Assembly (NCBI RefSeq): GCF_018137985.1
Contig: NZ_CP073084.1
Coordinates: forward strand, 372,001 to 436,000
DNA: 64,000 bases
Source: Streptococcus oriscaviae
Lineage (GTDB): Bacteria > Bacillota > Bacilli > Lactobacillales > Streptococcaceae
Reading direction: 5' to 3'
The notes below the pieces were generated by a model, which searched no databases, was not told the origin of the DNA, and saw only the letters and a program-made list of their open reading frames with translations. This document shows, piece by piece, positions 10,225 to 20,597 of the stretch. The position numbers and the translations under genes were made by a program. Each line of letters begins with the position of its first letter. The first letter of the stretch is position 1.

Positions 10225-11728
10225 TTGCCGTCATCTCCTTTACTAGTTTGAGCCAAGCCTCTTCTACATTGCTGGTTAAAAAGCCTTCTGCCAATCGGTA
10301 AGATGTCTGTCGCATGACTTCTCTATCCGCCTGCCTAAAGAATGTCACGATGGCCTGCTGATAGGCTGCAACTATTGCTGTTTCATCATCTGCAGACGGG
10401 CAAGGCAATAAATAGCCATTTTGTCCTTCTTTTACAAATGTTTGATTTCCATATGGCACATCAAAGCCGATCAAGGGAAGACCAGATCCCACAGCCTCTA
10501 ACAAGGTTAAACCAAAACCTTCACTCTTTGAGGCGGTCAGATACAGTTCATATTGTTGATAGACATCTGCCAACTGATGATGCCCCATCAGCTGAATAGA
10601 ATCCTCAGCCCCAGCTTCCCTGATAATCTGGTCGATTTTATCCCACTCTCCTCCCTGACCATAAATATCAAAAGTCAGGTTTGGAAGTTCCTTTTTAGCT
10701 GCGATTACAGCCCTTGTCAGCCAATCGACATGCTTTTCCGTTGCCAGCCGCGAGGCAGTCAGGATGGAATAAGGTTTACGTTTGGCATTTTCTCCTCTTA
10801 ACTGATCGAGGCTTCCAACCGGGATAGCAATCACTCGGGGAACGTGCCCTGTATAACGCAGAAATTGTTCTTCCAATACCTCTTTTTGTCGCTGCGTAGA
10901 GGTAAGGAAAAAATCAACCTTATCAGCATTTACAAACTGATAATCATAAAAATTATTCCAAAGAATCGTATCATCTGTCACATAATTTGGACTATAATGC
11001 TCTGCGTGAATCACAACTCCCAGTCGCGCTTGACCATGGTAGCGAAATACCGACTGGCCTGTTCCCGTAGCTCGGTCAAGTAAGAACAAGTCGTTGGCTG
11101 TAAGATTTAAATCCTGCATGAAGTAGGAAATCAATTCTTCTTTTGAATACAGAATCGCCTTAGGAAACTTGAACATACTTTTGGGGCCATCTATTATCTC
11201 ATCATAGGCGACACTGCCATCTTCATTGAAAAAACGGCGGAGATAGAGATGTGCTGTCTGTTCTTTTGGTGTGTAGTATTCTGAGAAAATCTTAGTATAA
11301 GAATAAACATCTTTTCTTACCAGATTGCCTTTGTGAACATACTCTACACAATGAACCGCTTCTTTATCTTTCTTTGACAAATAAACGGTCATGAAATGAT
11401 CTGACGCCCCTAAAAAATAACGGATAAACTGGTCAGTGACCTCTTCTCCTCTTATCTGTTCCTTCATATTGGCCAACAAATCGGAGAGGCGGTAGCTAGA
11501 TGGAGCTACCTTAACGTCTGTAAAATACCCATAAAGCCAGATGATTTCTTCATCTAAAAAACCAAGATTTCGAGTTAAATCCGATAGGTTGTCCTGAACA
11601 AAAAAATCCGTGAAAATGAACTTAGTATCCAGTCCCAACTTCCGAAAAAGCTGCCCTCGATAGGCTTGGGCATATTCGACACCACTGCTTGCCCAACCGA
11701 TGCCCAAATTAAGGTTATAAATGGTCAT
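10208..11728 (-). CDS. gtfA: GlcNAc transferase GtfA of the accessory Sec system
   Basis: GT4-type, GT-B-fold enzyme that adds GlcNAc from UDP-GlcNAc to serine/threonine of the adhesin in the cytoplasm. It has 506 residues. Visible features are HAEHYSP around residue 241, the donor-site SRLATEKH (about 326-333) and the EX7E pair E403/E411 in SEGFGLTLLE. The N-terminus MTIYNLNLGIGWASSGVEYA is typical of GtfA. It starts 11 bp after the secA2 stop with an AGAAAGGG ribosome site. It overlaps gtfB, consistent with forming one complex with it. Confidence 0.95.
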   Translation of the reverse strand: MTIYNLNLGIGWASSGVEYAQAYRGQLFRKLGLDTKFIFTDFFVQDNLSDLTRNLGFLDEEIIWLYGYFTDVKVAPSSYRLSDLLANMKEQIRGEEVTDQFIRYFLGASDHFMTVYLSKKDKEAVHCVEYVHKGNLVRKDVYSYTKIFSEYYTPKEQTAHLYLRRFFNEDGSVAYDEIIDGPKSMFKFPKAILYSKEELISYFMQDLNLTANDLFLLDRATGTGQSVFRYHGQARLGVVIHAEHYSPNYVTDDTILWNNFYDYQFVNADKVDFFLTSTQRQKEVLEEQFLRYTGHVPRVIAIPVGSLDQLRGENAKRKPYSILTASRLATEKHVDWLTRAVIAAKKELPNLTFDIYGQGGEWDKIDQIIREAGAEDSIQLMGHHQLADVYQQYELYLTASKSEGFGLTLLEAVGSGLPLIGFDVPYGNQTFVKEGQNGYLLPCPSADDETAIVAAYQQAIVTFFRQADREVMRQTSYRLAEGFLTSNVEEAWLKLVKEMTANDNLI

Positions 11729-11739
11729 TCTATCCCTTT

Positions 11740-14118
11740 CTAAGCAAAGTAGATTTGGAGTTCTCCTTCAGCATTGTAAGAAACCTGGCTCAAGAGCAAG
11801 TATTGAACTGTTAGATGCCGAATATTTCTCTTCATCGCCTGATAGCTGCGATAGGCCTCCTTGTGATACTCGAAAACCGGATTGCGCTGGGCCGTTTGTC
11901 TAGCTCCTGCAATCACGCGCAACTGCTGCAAATAATCAACCTCTTCAACCCAACTTTCATCAATCGCCTTGAGGAGCGCAATGCGTTCAAAATCAAGATA
12001 ATCCTTCTTCAAAAAACGCTTTTTCCGCTCCCATTCCTTGGTGATTAACTTCATCATGAACTGCCCGATGCTATCCCTGTTATCCAAATCAATATCATCA
12101 GGAAAATCCTGAAAATCATAAGTGATATAATCTAAAATGAAACGTTCCACATCATGTTGGTCCAAGGTTTTCTTGCTTTTCAAAAACCAATCAACCAAAT
12201 CCTGCGCAAATTGGAGAATATCAACTCCCTGACTGCTACCATCTATGATGGCATTTCGTTCTTTGTAGATATAATCACGCTGAACCTTAACACTCTCATC
12301 GAATTGCAAGGTCATTCCTCGTGATTGTTGAGCTGCTCCGGAGCTTGCCTGTTGTGCCCGCCGTAAGGCACGGCGAAACCGTTTCTGGGTCAATGGGCGT
12401 GGGTTATTTTCATCAATTAAATCCCGATGCTTGCGGAAATAATCGCTTACCCATTTGCCACCATGCTCAATCACAATATCGTCTTCTAAGGAAACAAAGA
12501 ACTGACTAAATCCCGGATCTCCTTGACGTCCCGAGCGACCCCGCATCTGCAAATCTGCCCGGTCGCTTTTCATCCGTTCCGTTCCGATAACAGCTAGACC
12601 GCCTAGTTCCTCAACACCCGGCCCCAATTTAATATCTGTTCCTCGTCCAGCCATATTGGTTGCGACTGTTACGGCACCTAGCTGGCCCGCCTCAGCAATC
12701 ATCTGCGCTTCCTTGGCTGCGTGATAGGCATTCAAAAGACTGTGTGGAATCCCCTCTAGCAGTAACAATTCAGAGTAAAGCTCAGACATTTTTACCGAAC
12801 CTGTTACCAGAAGGATAGGTTGTCCCTTCTTATGCAGCTTTTTTACCATATCCAACGAAGCACGAATTTTTTCAGGGATACTTGTGTAAATAAGATCTGG
12901 ATAATCCTTACGGATAACTGGCTTATTGGTGGGTATTTGAACCACTTCCATATTGTAGGTTTGGATAAATTCAGCTTCTGCCGACTTACCTGTACCAGTC
13001 ATCCCTGCCAGAGTTGGAAACATCAAGAAGAGGTTTTGATAAGTAATAGAAGCCATGGCCCGCATTTCAGGAGTGACCTTCACTCCTTCTTTTTGCTCAA
13101 TGGCCTGATGGACGCCACCTTGAATTTTGGTTCCTTTCAGCGTACGACCGTCTGTCTGATCCAGCAGTTTCACTTCCCCATCTTCAATGACGTACTGCTT
13201 GCCCAGTGTAAATAATTTATGGGCTTGAAGAGCTAAGTTTACATGCCGAACCAGCTCCTGATTGCTCAACGAATAAAAGCCTTGCTGTCTAAAGTAGCGC
13301 TCCGCTTCATCCATCCCTTTTTGCGTCAGCCAAACTTCTCCACGTTCACGGTCATAATAATAACCTTCCCCCTGCTTCAGACTGAGGATGAAGTTATCAG
13401 CAACCCAATAAAGGTTGGACTGAACACGAGGGGAACCCGAAATGACTAACGGAGTCTGAGCCGTATCTAGCAGAACAGCATCCGCTTCATCTATGATGGC
13501 ATAGTGGAAACTTCTCATATATTTTTGAGAACGATGAACAGCAAGGTTCTCAAAGAGATAGTCAAAGCCCAGGGCAGAGTTTGTTGTATAAATAATGTCT
13601 GAATGATAGACTTTGCGTTTCATTTCAACTGTTACGTCGGTCTTGCTATCAAATACACCGACCCCAACCGTCATACCCAGCAGATTAAAAATCGCCCCCA
13701 TTTCCTCAGCATCCCGTTGTGCCAAATAGGCACTGGTTGTAATCAGCATGGCTCCCTTGCCACTTAGGGCGTTCAAATAAAGGGGCATGGTTGCGGTCAA
13801 GGTTTTTCCTTCGCCGGTCTTCATTTCAGCCAGATTGCCTTGATGAAGAACAATCGCTCCGAGAACCTGAACCTGATAAGGAAACAGACCCAGCACGCGC
13901 CTAGAAGCCTCCCGAACAACCGCATAGGCTTCAACGAGAAGACTGTCCACCGTTTCCCCTTTTGCCAACCGCTGTTTGAAAAAGCTGGTTTTTTGGCTGA
14001 GTTCTTGATCTGTCAAAGCAGCCATCTCATCCTTGAGGGCATCAATTTGACGGTAGATTTTTTTCAATTTTTTAAGCCTGTAAAAATCCAGTGAAAATGG
14101 AGATTTCAAGAAACCCAT
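11740..14118 (-). CDS. secA2: Accessory Sec motor ATPase SecA2
   Basis: ATPase that drives export of the glycosylated adhesin through SecY2. It has 792 residues, the usual SecA2 length and shorter than housekeeping SecA. Walker A MKTGEGKT is at 99-106, DEAD at 210-213, and the second RecA-like domain has NMAGRGTDI and [13 protein letters not shown]. The C-terminal zinc-binding tail of SecA1 is absent, as expected for SecA2. ATG at 14118 follows AAAGGAAGG. It sits between asp3 and gtfA, the order of the gordonii/parasanguinis-type loci. Confidence 0.97.
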   Translation of the reverse strand: MGFLKSPFSLDFYRLKKLKKIYRQIDALKDEMAALTDQELSQKTSFFKQRLAKGETVDSLLVEAYAVVREASRRVLGLFPYQVQVLGAIVLHQGNLAEMKTGEGKTLTATMPLYLNALSGKGAMLITTSAYLAQRDAEEMGAIFNLLGMTVGVGVFDSKTDVTVEMKRKVYHSDIIYTTNSALGFDYLFENLAVHRSQKYMRSFHYAIIDEADAVLLDTAQTPLVISGSPRVQSNLYWVADNFILSLKQGEGYYYDRERGEVWLTQKGMDEAERYFRQQGFYSLSNQELVRHVNLALQAHKLFTLGKQYVIEDGEVKLLDQTDGRTLKGTKIQGGVHQAIEQKEGVKVTPEMRAMASITYQNLFLMFPTLAGMTGTGKSAEAEFIQTYNMEVVQIPTNKPVIRKDYPDLIYTSIPEKIRASLDMVKKLHKKGQPILLVTGSVKMSELYSELLLLEGIPHSLLNAYHAAKEAQMIAEAGQLGAVTVATNMAGRGTDIKLGPGVEELGGLAVIGTERMKSDRADLQMRGRSGRQGDPGFSQFFVSLEDDIVIEHGGKWVSDYFRKHRDLIDENNPRPLTQKRFRRALRRAQQASSGAAQQSRGMTLQFDESVKVQRDYIYKERNAIIDGSSQGVDILQFAQDLVDWFLKSKKTLDQHDVERFILDYITYDFQDFPDDIDLDNRDSIGQFMMKLITKEWERKKRFLKKDYLDFERIALLKAIDESWVEEVDYLQQLRVIAGARQTAQRNPVFEYHKEAYRSYQAMKRNIRHLTVQYLLLSQVSYNAEGELQIYFA

Positions 14119-14142
14119 GGCCTTCCTTTCTATAATTCCTGT

Positions 14143-15069
14143 TTAGGTATTGGCAGTGGAAAAAGCGTGCAGCAAGGTGGACAGGGGATGAATGAGCCCT
14201 GATACCAGCTCCAGCCCCACCGCTTGCTCCATATAAAACAGAAGCCCGTCATCTTGCTTCACTACCTGCTCCAATCGATTTTGGTCAATGTCTAGTTGAG
14301 CGAGCAGCGCCTTATCCAATCGAATCCGATTGACAGATTGGCTCAGATAAAACTTGCTTTCCTTTAGTTTGAGGTGGAGATGAAGGCCAGCTTGGTTGCC
14401 TCTGGAACCATAGCCGATGATGGTCATGTGGCTATATCCATGTTTTTTTGCCCACCCTTGCAAATCAACAATCCCTTGCTCACTCATAGCATCTCTTGCT
14501 TCAAGAATGAGAAGATTGCCAACTTTTCGCCCAATTTGCTCAATGACATCCGCATACAAAGTGGCATCTTCCTCCTCTTCCAAGAGTAAGAGAGTGACGG
14601 ATGTCCCTGTCTGCGGATAAAGAAGCATGCCTTGAGGAACGGAATCTTCGCTACCCAAAACCCTTAAACTTAAATACTTGAAGGTCAAGGAAGTTGCTCC
14701 TGCGTTAATCAAAGCAATCTGATAGGAATAAGCTTCCTGCGGATAGGTAAACTGATTCTGTTGATTTTTTAAAATTTCAAAGTGAATTTTTTCGTGATGG
14801 CGATCAAAAAAGTTTATCTGCAAATAAGCCGCATGCTTGGGTTCTATCGCAGCAACCAAATCCAACTGGTAGCACGCCCCTTTCTTCAAAAGCGGAAGAG
14901 AAGGTTGACTCCTAACAGCCTGAAAATTAGTCATGGAATCCCAGCTTTTAATAACGAAACTAGGTGGCATCAGGGAATTTTCAAAGAAGACCTGATCCTT
15001 ATGAAAGTCGATCTGGCTTCCATGCAAGTAAGTAGACTGACTATAATTTTTCCAGTAGATTCGTACCAT
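14143..15069 (-). CDS. asp3: Accessory Sec system protein Asp3
   Basis: Component of the Asp1-Asp2-Asp3 complex that accompanies SecA2-dependent export and supports adhesin maturation. I start it at ATG 15067-15069 (MVRIYWKNYSQSTYLHG), with a GGGGGAG ribosome site and a 2-bp gap after the asp2 stop. A longer in-frame start at 15132 would read back into asp2 and has no ribosome site. The protein has 308 residues, no signal peptide and no membrane segment, so it is cytosolic. The assignment rests on family-like N-terminal residues and on its place between asp2 and secA2. Confidence 0.88.
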   Translation of the reverse strand: MVRIYWKNYSQSTYLHGSQIDFHKDQVFFENSLMPPSFVIKSWDSMTNFQAVRSQPSLPLLKKGACYQLDLVAAIEPKHAAYLQINFFDRHHEKIHFEILKNQQNQFTYPQEAYSYQIALINAGATSLTFKYLSLRVLGSEDSVPQGMLLYPQTGTSVTLLLLEEEEDATLYADVIEQIGRKVGNLLILEARDAMSEQGIVDLQGWAKKHGYSHMTIIGYGSRGNQAGLHLHLKLKESKFYLSQSVNRIRLDKALLAQLDIDQNRLEQVVKQDDGLLFYMEQAVGLELVSGLIHPLSTLLHAFSTANT

Positions 15070-15071
15070 TG

Positions 15072-16721
15072 TCAGTTCTCCCCCCTTCCAAATCCTTTCT
15101 TCAACAAGTCGAGGTATTGGTTCATAAACCAATTATTCGGCGCCCCTCCGCCATCCAAGTGACGGCCTGAATACCCTTTGCCTAAAACTTTAGCACCTGT
15201 TCCTTTACTGAAATGCACAAAGTCCTCAAAGGCTGTCTGGTCATAATCATCTTCGCGCATATAGGCAATCGAAAATCTTGTACCGGCAAAAACACCGTCT
15301 GTCATACAGCTCCAGAAACGTTCATTGAGACGATGAGCCGCTTCCTCTGAGAGATTTCCAGCATTTGTTTTTAGAATATCCAAAGACGTTGGAAAGCCAC
15401 CTGGTCGCTGTACACGTTCTCTAAGAGCCATATTGCCAAGGTTCATCAAGGGTTTACTGATAACAACTCCATAAGGTTTTAGTTGACTGCCGTAGTAGAG
15501 GGCCCCAAAAGTACCCATGGACATCCCCGACAAAATCAACTGGCTGGAATCAAACCCTAGAAAGGCTAGCTTCTCTTGAATTTTGTCAATCACCGCTTGC
15601 TCTAGTTCTGGACTTCCAAGATAAAAGCCGCCTCCATCCAATCTCGGGTCGCAAATCAGCATAAAGGGTGTTTTTAAACTCTTCATCATCCAGTACCCTT
15701 CATAACCCTCTGCTGTACGAAACCCTGAAAAATACACGCACAAAGGCGGCTTGAAATCCCCTGGTTCAAAGTAGGTCTGAATTTCTTGCAGGTCTTGGTC
15801 AACCAAGCGTTCACCACCTAAAATGAACTCACCAAATTCAGCCCTGCTCCAACGATAGTGACAGGGCCCTAATTTCAGACTGCCTTGTCCTTTGGCCTGG
15901 ATGGAAATAAATAGGTAGCCATCCATGCCACCATCAATCAATAGTTGCTGGCGTAGGTCGCTTCCTTCAAATGTCCACTCTTTGGCAATCTCATTGGTTG
16001 CACCGCTTGGAATCAGGCTAACCGATAATTTAAGCTGACACTGGCCATCCGTCCAATGATCCAAAAAAAGATTTAAAAACTGCCACTCCATAAATTGTAT
16101 ATTGTAACGGAAAAAGGCAATCTGTCGGTAATCCTCTCCGAAATCACCGGTTAAACAAAGGTACTTTCGTCCCTCAAACCGAACTTCTCCGCTGAATGAA
16201 GGAGAAATTTGCAAATCATGAATAGGGAGTTTGGCTCCATATTGACCAGTGAAAAGAATCTTGGACAGTTGATAGACCAGCTCGTTTCTCTTTTCCCAAA
16301 CAAATGACTGAGCCATTTTTTGCCGCAGAAAAGCTGCCGTATCTCCGTCTGCTTCGAGATGACTTGGATAAAAGACTTGATAGGGTTCAAACTGCTCACC
16401 CAAACCAGAAAGTTCCCTTGGGTAGGACTTCTCAGATAAAATCAGGGCAGCATAAACAGTCTGGCTGGCTAGCACTTCTTTCAGAGTTTGGCGCAACTTC
16501 TTGATTTCCAGTTCTATCTGAGGTGTTTTTTCCTTGAGTTTTTCCAGTTGCTCTAAGTCTTTCTCTAGTTTTTTTCGCTCCTGTTTCCAGTTCTGATGGG
16601 CCGTCACAAACATAGCTATATCCTCTGGATGCAGATACTGCCAATCTAGCTTCTCTGGAATCGCTAAGCTATTGCTCCAATCCTCCATCCCAATTTGTAA
16701 AATTGCAATCTTATCAGACAT
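15072..16721 (-). CDS. asp2: Accessory Sec protein Asp2, SRR-glycan O-acetyltransferase
   Basis: Alpha/beta-hydrolase-like protein. In S. gordonii Asp2 both supports SecA2 export and O-acetylates GlcNAc on GspB. The nucleophile elbow SGMSMGTFG puts the catalytic Ser near residue 401. A late His in GRHLDGG and acidic residues such as DPRLDGGG complete a likely Ser-Asp-His triad. I use ATG 16719-16721, which follows the asp1 stop (16723) by 1 bp. An in-frame TTG at 16730 would add three residues. A coiled-coil stretch rich in Lys, Glu and Leu is present around residues 50-85. Confidence 0.9.
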   Translation of the reverse strand: MSDKIAILQIGMEDWSNSLAIPEKLDWQYLHPEDIAMFVTAHQNWKQERKKLEKDLEQLEKLKEKTPQIELEIKKLRQTLKEVLASQTVYAALILSEKSYPRELSGLGEQFEPYQVFYPSHLEADGDTAAFLRQKMAQSFVWEKRNELVYQLSKILFTGQYGAKLPIHDLQISPSFSGEVRFEGRKYLCLTGDFGEDYRQIAFFRYNIQFMEWQFLNLFLDHWTDGQCQLKLSVSLIPSGATNEIAKEWTFEGSDLRQQLLIDGGMDGYLFISIQAKGQGSLKLGPCHYRWSRAEFGEFILGGERLVDQDLQEIQTYFEPGDFKPPLCVYFSGFRTAEGYEGYWMMKSLKTPFMLICDPRLDGGGFYLGSPELEQAVIDKIQEKLAFLGFDSSQLILSGMSMGTFGALYYGSQLKPYGVVISKPLMNLGNMALRERVQRPGGFPTSLDILKTNAGNLSEEAAHRLNERFWSCMTDGVFAGTRFSIAYMREDDYDQTAFEDFVHFSKGTGAKVLGKGYSGRHLDGGGAPNNWFMNQYLDLLKKGFGRGEN

Positions 16722-16722
16722 A

Positions 16723-18267
16723 TCATTCAATCTTTTCTTTCATTTTTTCGACTAGAACACCCTTTGTATAATCCGCAATTTTTTGAACAGAATATATCAA
16801 AGACTTGTTCCAATTGGTCAAACCTGTTAAATAAAAGTCAATTGCCTCTCCTATCCGCTCTGGAACATCGAGGATGTACCCATTTTTCATGTGTTCGACA
16901 AACTCTGTTTCCACTCGGTTCACTTGAGGGATACCAGCACTGATTCCTGCAATCTGTGTATAGAGATTCGGCTCATCTGCCAAATCAATAATCAACCTTG
17001 CTGAGTCCAAATGGGTGATAATCTCCATTTCTGAGTGAAGGAAATGAAGGGCAATCCGACTGGTTTTTTCTGACTCATCACCGAATTCAAACATCCGAGT
17101 TTCTGTTTGATCCTGCAAAAACAAATAGGATTCTGGCCGATGCTCCAGTAGCTCTGTAAGTTTTTTTTCCATTTCCTGTTGGAAGGAAAAGTCAGGACTG
17201 TAAGATACCAGAGAAAGGTAAATATGCTGATTCTCTGCCATAGACTCAAATAGGCAATCGAGTACCCCCTTCAGCTGACTCCATGACAGTCCATCAATCA
17301 AGACATACAAGATCAATTCTTTGAGCCGTTGACTTTTTCCTAAAGCAAGTCGGGTATCAAACAGAGATTGGTGCTGCACAGGAATCTTGCTTACCTCCTG
17401 CAGGGCTTCTGCCTTTTTGAATGTATCGGTGACAACCAACCGACAGTCGGCCAATTCTTCTTGGAAGTTTGTCCCCTCTTGTATGGGATGGCGCTCCCCA
17501 AAGAAAGACAAAACCAGTTTTCGATTCTTTTTGACAGACCGAACCAGATGATTGTGACGCGGGTCAGAGGCCAAAACGATAACTCCTTCTTGACGCTCTG
17601 TGTGAGAAAAATAAACCGTCAGTCTTTCCTGAATCAAGTCTTCTATCCTGCCATAACTGGACTGCCACATCGCATCTTGAAAAAGAGGATTAACTTCTAC
17701 ATGATTGTCATCTGGTAGCAGATACTCACGAATACGCCAGATACCATCAAGACCCAGATAGTCTTGATGATGTTCTGCTCCTCCTTCGTAGTAAAGAATA
17801 CTAGACAAAAACCCCCGGTCATCGAAGACCAATTTTTTGCTAATCAGCCCCTCTTCAAATAGATCTACCCAGACCATCTGACCTTCTTCGCCAAATTCAA
17901 TCTGAGCATAGGGTTGCCCCTGCAATCGAACCATAACCAAGAATGGGCTATTGATAAACTCAGCTCCCACTGGCCAATCCAAATCCATATAATCCAAAAT
18001 CCGAACCGGAATCTGACCAATGCCTTGAATGTCATCAAAAACAGACCAAGTATCTACTTCCAGCAAATCATAGCGATGGCAATAATAGCGCAAATTTGGA
18101 CGGTAGTTTAAGACCAATAGCTGACAAGCTTCACCTACCGTATGAAACATTCTAAGCTGGTTAATACTATCATCGAACCTAGAACCTATCGGTCGTCTGT
18201 ACCAAATATAGGTATCGTCGTACCAAGTTCTACCTTCTGGATACCAAGCTGGGATAAAATAAAACAT
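16723..18267 (-). CDS. asp1: Accessory Sec system protein Asp1
   Basis: Catalytically dead GT-B-like scaffold that forms a complex with Asp2 and Asp3 for export of the glycosylated adhesin. It has 514 residues and starts MFYFIPAWYPEGRTWYDDTY, the characteristic Asp1 N-terminus. ATG at 18265-18267 has GGGGAAAG upstream and is 12 bp after the secY2 stop. The C-terminal half carries a Rossmann-like region with IIDLADEPNLYTQIAGISAG. The stop almost touches the asp2 start, as usual in this operon. Confidence 0.93.
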   Translation of the reverse strand: MFYFIPAWYPEGRTWYDDTYIWYRRPIGSRFDDSINQLRMFHTVGEACQLLVLNYRPNLRYYCHRYDLLEVDTWSVFDDIQGIGQIPVRILDYMDLDWPVGAEFINSPFLVMVRLQGQPYAQIEFGEEGQMVWVDLFEEGLISKKLVFDDRGFLSSILYYEGGAEHHQDYLGLDGIWRIREYLLPDDNHVEVNPLFQDAMWQSSYGRIEDLIQERLTVYFSHTERQEGVIVLASDPRHNHLVRSVKKNRKLVLSFFGERHPIQEGTNFQEELADCRLVVTDTFKKAEALQEVSKIPVQHQSLFDTRLALGKSQRLKELILYVLIDGLSWSQLKGVLDCLFESMAENQHIYLSLVSYSPDFSFQQEMEKKLTELLEHRPESYLFLQDQTETRMFEFGDESEKTSRIALHFLHSEMEIITHLDSARLIIDLADEPNLYTQIAGISAGIPQVNRVETEFVEHMKNGYILDVPERIGEAIDFYLTGLTNWNKSLIYSVQKIADYTKGVLVEKMKEKIE

Positions 18268-18279
18268 GCTTTCCCCTAT

Positions 18280-19503
18280 CTATTGAAAAAGGCCCGTATA
18301 GCGCTTTTTCAAACGCATCATTTCCACTTCTAAAATAATGGATAGTACGATTCCAACCGTCATCAAGACCACACCTGGAAATCCAACAACCGGCTGTAAG
18401 ACGGGCAGAAACAAGATCAAGAAGAGCGGTAGCCCCCCCATCACAATCAGAAAGAGCCCGTTGAGAACACCTAAACTCCATACAATTCTGGTCAGATAAT
18501 CCCTCGTAGGCCGACCGGGACGTATACCTGGAATATAGTCCCCTGTTTTTCTTAACTCTCTCGCCTTATCTGTCGGATTGAGGTTCATAAAGGCAAAACT
18601 CAGTGTCAATACCAGTAAAATTACCATATAAACCAACAGTCCTTCAAGTGTCAAGAAGGAAAAAAAGCGTCCAAAAGAAAGAATGGATTCGGAGTGATTT
18701 GGAAGCAGGTAGGCCAGCAAGGCCAATAGGTAGTTTGGAAAGGTCAGAAGAGTCATAGCATACATGAAAGGCATACCGCCTGCAAGGTTCAATTTTACAG
18801 GCATGTAGGCTTCTTTTGCCAAACTGTTTTTTATAGAAATACGCTGGACAGCAATGCGGTATTCGGCCTTCTCCAAAACCACTGTGATGTAGATAGACAT
18901 CAGACACCAAAGTCCAATTCCAAGCAGGTAAAAAAGATAGCCATCCGCTGCTAAATCCGCCATGAGTGGCAAGACACGAAACTGACCAACAAGAATGCTG
19001 ACCAATACCAAAAGAGAGGGCCCAGCGAATCCATAGGCGGTATTCAGCCCAATCAGCCAAGCAATAACAAAGGCTCCGGCAACCAGAATCACAGCAACCA
19101 TCCCTATCAGGGGTAGCTGTTGGGTTTTGTCTGTCGTTCCGTAATCAAGCGAAATAGCTACTCCCAAACCTTGAATCGCTGCAATGATCAGCATCAGACC
19201 GTTTTTTCGATATTCAGCTGACTGTGGAGAAATAGTTTTTCCTTTTTGACCAATGGAAAACAGGGTCATTAAAATACTGGCATACATCCACGGCGACAAG
19301 CCTAGGGAGAAAAGACCTATCTGCGATAAATCTCCTCCTGTCAAATGAGCTGCCCAAGACAGATTAGACTGGTGAGGGGTTAGGTAACTTTCCAATTTCA
19401 AAAACGGAAGTGGGATATACCTCCCCAATATAAAGATGGCCACAATGAAAACACTAGCCATGACACGCTGGATAATGGGGTGGGCGTAAAGTATTTTTTT
19501 CAT
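18280..19503 (-). CDS. secY2: Accessory Sec translocase channel SecY2
   Basis: Membrane channel dedicated to the SRR adhesin. The 407-residue protein has about ten hydrophobic segments, the SecY topology, with the cytosolic MNLNPTDKARELRKTGDYIPG-type loop of SecY family members near residue 310 (described by its key residues NPTDKA and GDYIPGI). ATG at 19501-19503 follows GAGGATAAG. An upstream in-frame TTG at 19536 lacks a ribosome site and was not used. It is the first gene of the minus-strand export operon and has its own promoter at 19555-19583. Confidence 0.95.
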   Translation of the reverse strand: MKKILYAHPIIQRVMASVFIVAIFILGRYIPLPFLKLESYLTPHQSNLSWAAHLTGGDLSQIGLFSLGLSPWMYASILMTLFSIGQKGKTISPQSAEYRKNGLMLIIAAIQGLGVAISLDYGTTDKTQQLPLIGMVAVILVAGAFVIAWLIGLNTAYGFAGPSLLVLVSILVGQFRVLPLMADLAADGYLFYLLGIGLWCLMSIYITVVLEKAEYRIAVQRISIKNSLAKEAYMPVKLNLAGGMPFMYAMTLLTFPNYLLALLAYLLPNHSESILSFGRFFSFLTLEGLLVYMVILLVLTLSFAFMNLNPTDKARELRKTGDYIPGIRPGRPTRDYLTRIVWSLGVLNGLFLIVMGGLPLFLILFLPVLQPVVGFPGVVLMTVGIVLSIILEVEMMRLKKRYTGLFQ

Positions 19504-19554
19504 CTTATCCTCATTCTTAGAAAATACTCGCTGCAATTAGTTTCTAACTACTCC

Positions 19555-19583
19555 AGTATAGGCTATGAACCGGCTTTTTGCAA
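19555..19583 (-). promoter_or_regulatory. Promoter of the secY2-asp-secA2-gtf-asp4 operon
   Basis: Minus-strand TTGCAA (19578-19583), a 17-bp spacer and TATACT (19555-19560). The predicted start leaves a leader of about 45 nt before secY2. Confidence 0.75.
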
Positions 19584-19670
19584 GTAAAACTGAATGTTTT
19601 CTAAGATAGCTTTCATTCAAACTGGTTAGCTCTGCATTTTTCAAAAAAAATAGGATAACTGACCTATTTA

Positions 19671-19679
19671 TGGTATAAT
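19671..19679 (+). promoter_or_regulatory. Extended -10 promoter of the glycosyltransferase operon
   Basis: TGG directly precedes a perfect TATAAT (19674-19679). No good -35 is visible. The predicted start is about 33 nt before the first glycosyltransferase ATG. It is divergent from the secY2 promoter across a roughly 215-bp intergenic region. Confidence 0.7.
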
Positions 19680-19718
19680 TTAGGGTGATTTTACTTTGGA
19701 ATGTGAGAAATAAAAAGC

Positions 19719-20597
19719 ATGAAAATCAGTGTGATTGTGCCAGTTTACAACGTGGAAGACTACCTAAGAGAGTGCCTTAACAGCATCCTAAATCAGACCT
19801 ATACCAATTTAGAAATTCTTCTTATCAACGATGGCTCCACTGACAGTTCTGGCAGCATTTGTGATGAGTACGCTGAAAAAGATTCGCGCATTCAGGTGAT
19901 ACACAAGGAGAACGAAGGACTCTCTGCTGCGAGAAATGTCGGTCTGGATAGAATGACTGGCGATTTACTAACCTTTGTAGATTCTGATGACGGCATTCAT
20001 GAGGATTTCTTAAAAGATTGCCTCTATCATTTAGAAGCTCAAAAAGCTGATATGGTTATCGGCCACTTCTTCCAGTGGAGCGAGATTGACCAATCCTTCT
20101 ACTACTACATTCCAAAAGATAGCTGGGGAACCATAGAAATCCTAGACTCCCAAGAAGCACTGAATAGACAGATAGACTGGCAAGGGCTCAACACCGCTCC
20201 CTTCGTCATCGCCTGCGGCAAAGTCTTCAAGAAAGAATTGTTTGATACCGTTCGTTTTCCAGTAGGTAAAGTCTATGAAGACGAGTACACTATTCACAAG
20301 CTATTACTGAAGGCGAATAGAATTGTCCTTGTCAACATCGATTATTATATGTATCGCAGGCATGGCAAAAGCATCATGACAGGGGATTATAGCCCTAGAA
20401 AGGATATGAATTTAATCGAAGCACTTGAAGAACGGCTCCTAGATTTTGTCTTAGCTGGGAGAGATACCGACTTGGTTAAACATAAGTTGACCGCCTTACT
20501 TTATCAAACCAAGCAGAAATTTGAAGAACATCATTGCCAGCATTTACCTGAGTATAAGCGTATTTTACAAAAAATTGAACTATCAAACCATGATTAA
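19719..20597 (+). CDS. GT2 glycosyltransferase, first gene of the glycan operon
   Basis: GT-A-fold family 2 enzyme of 292 residues expected to add one sugar to the growing SRR glycan in the cytoplasm. The N-terminal domain is intact: ISVIVPVYNVEDYLREC, NDGSTDSSG and the metal-binding FVDSDDG (DXD) near residue 90. The later YEDEYT motif (about residue 187) fits the usual acidic catalytic-base position. The C-terminal part is helical with no membrane segment. It overlaps the next gene by 8 bp. The sugar and linkage cannot be read from the sequence. Confidence 0.88.
   Translation: MKISVIVPVYNVEDYLRECLNSILNQTYTNLEILLINDGSTDSSGSICDEYAEKDSRIQVIHKENEGLSAARNVGLDRMTGDLLTFVDSDDGIHEDFLKDCLYHLEAQKADMVIGHFFQWSEIDQSFYYYIPKDSWGTIEILDSQEALNRQIDWQGLNTAPFVIACGKVFKKELFDTVRFPVGKVYEDEYTIHKLLLKANRIVLVNIDYYMYRRHGKSIMTGDYSPRKDMNLIEALEERLLDFVLAGRDTDLVKHKLTALLYQTKQKFEEHHCQHLPEYKRILQKIELSNHD

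Noticed and set aside
15070..15132. Longer N-terminus for asp3
   Set aside because: Would overlap asp2. ATG 15069 has a strong ribosome site and the family-like start.
20521..20589. Longer N-terminus for the second glycosyltransferase
   Set aside because: Starts at TTG inside the preceding gene. ATG 20590 gives the usual GT8 start and a short overlap.
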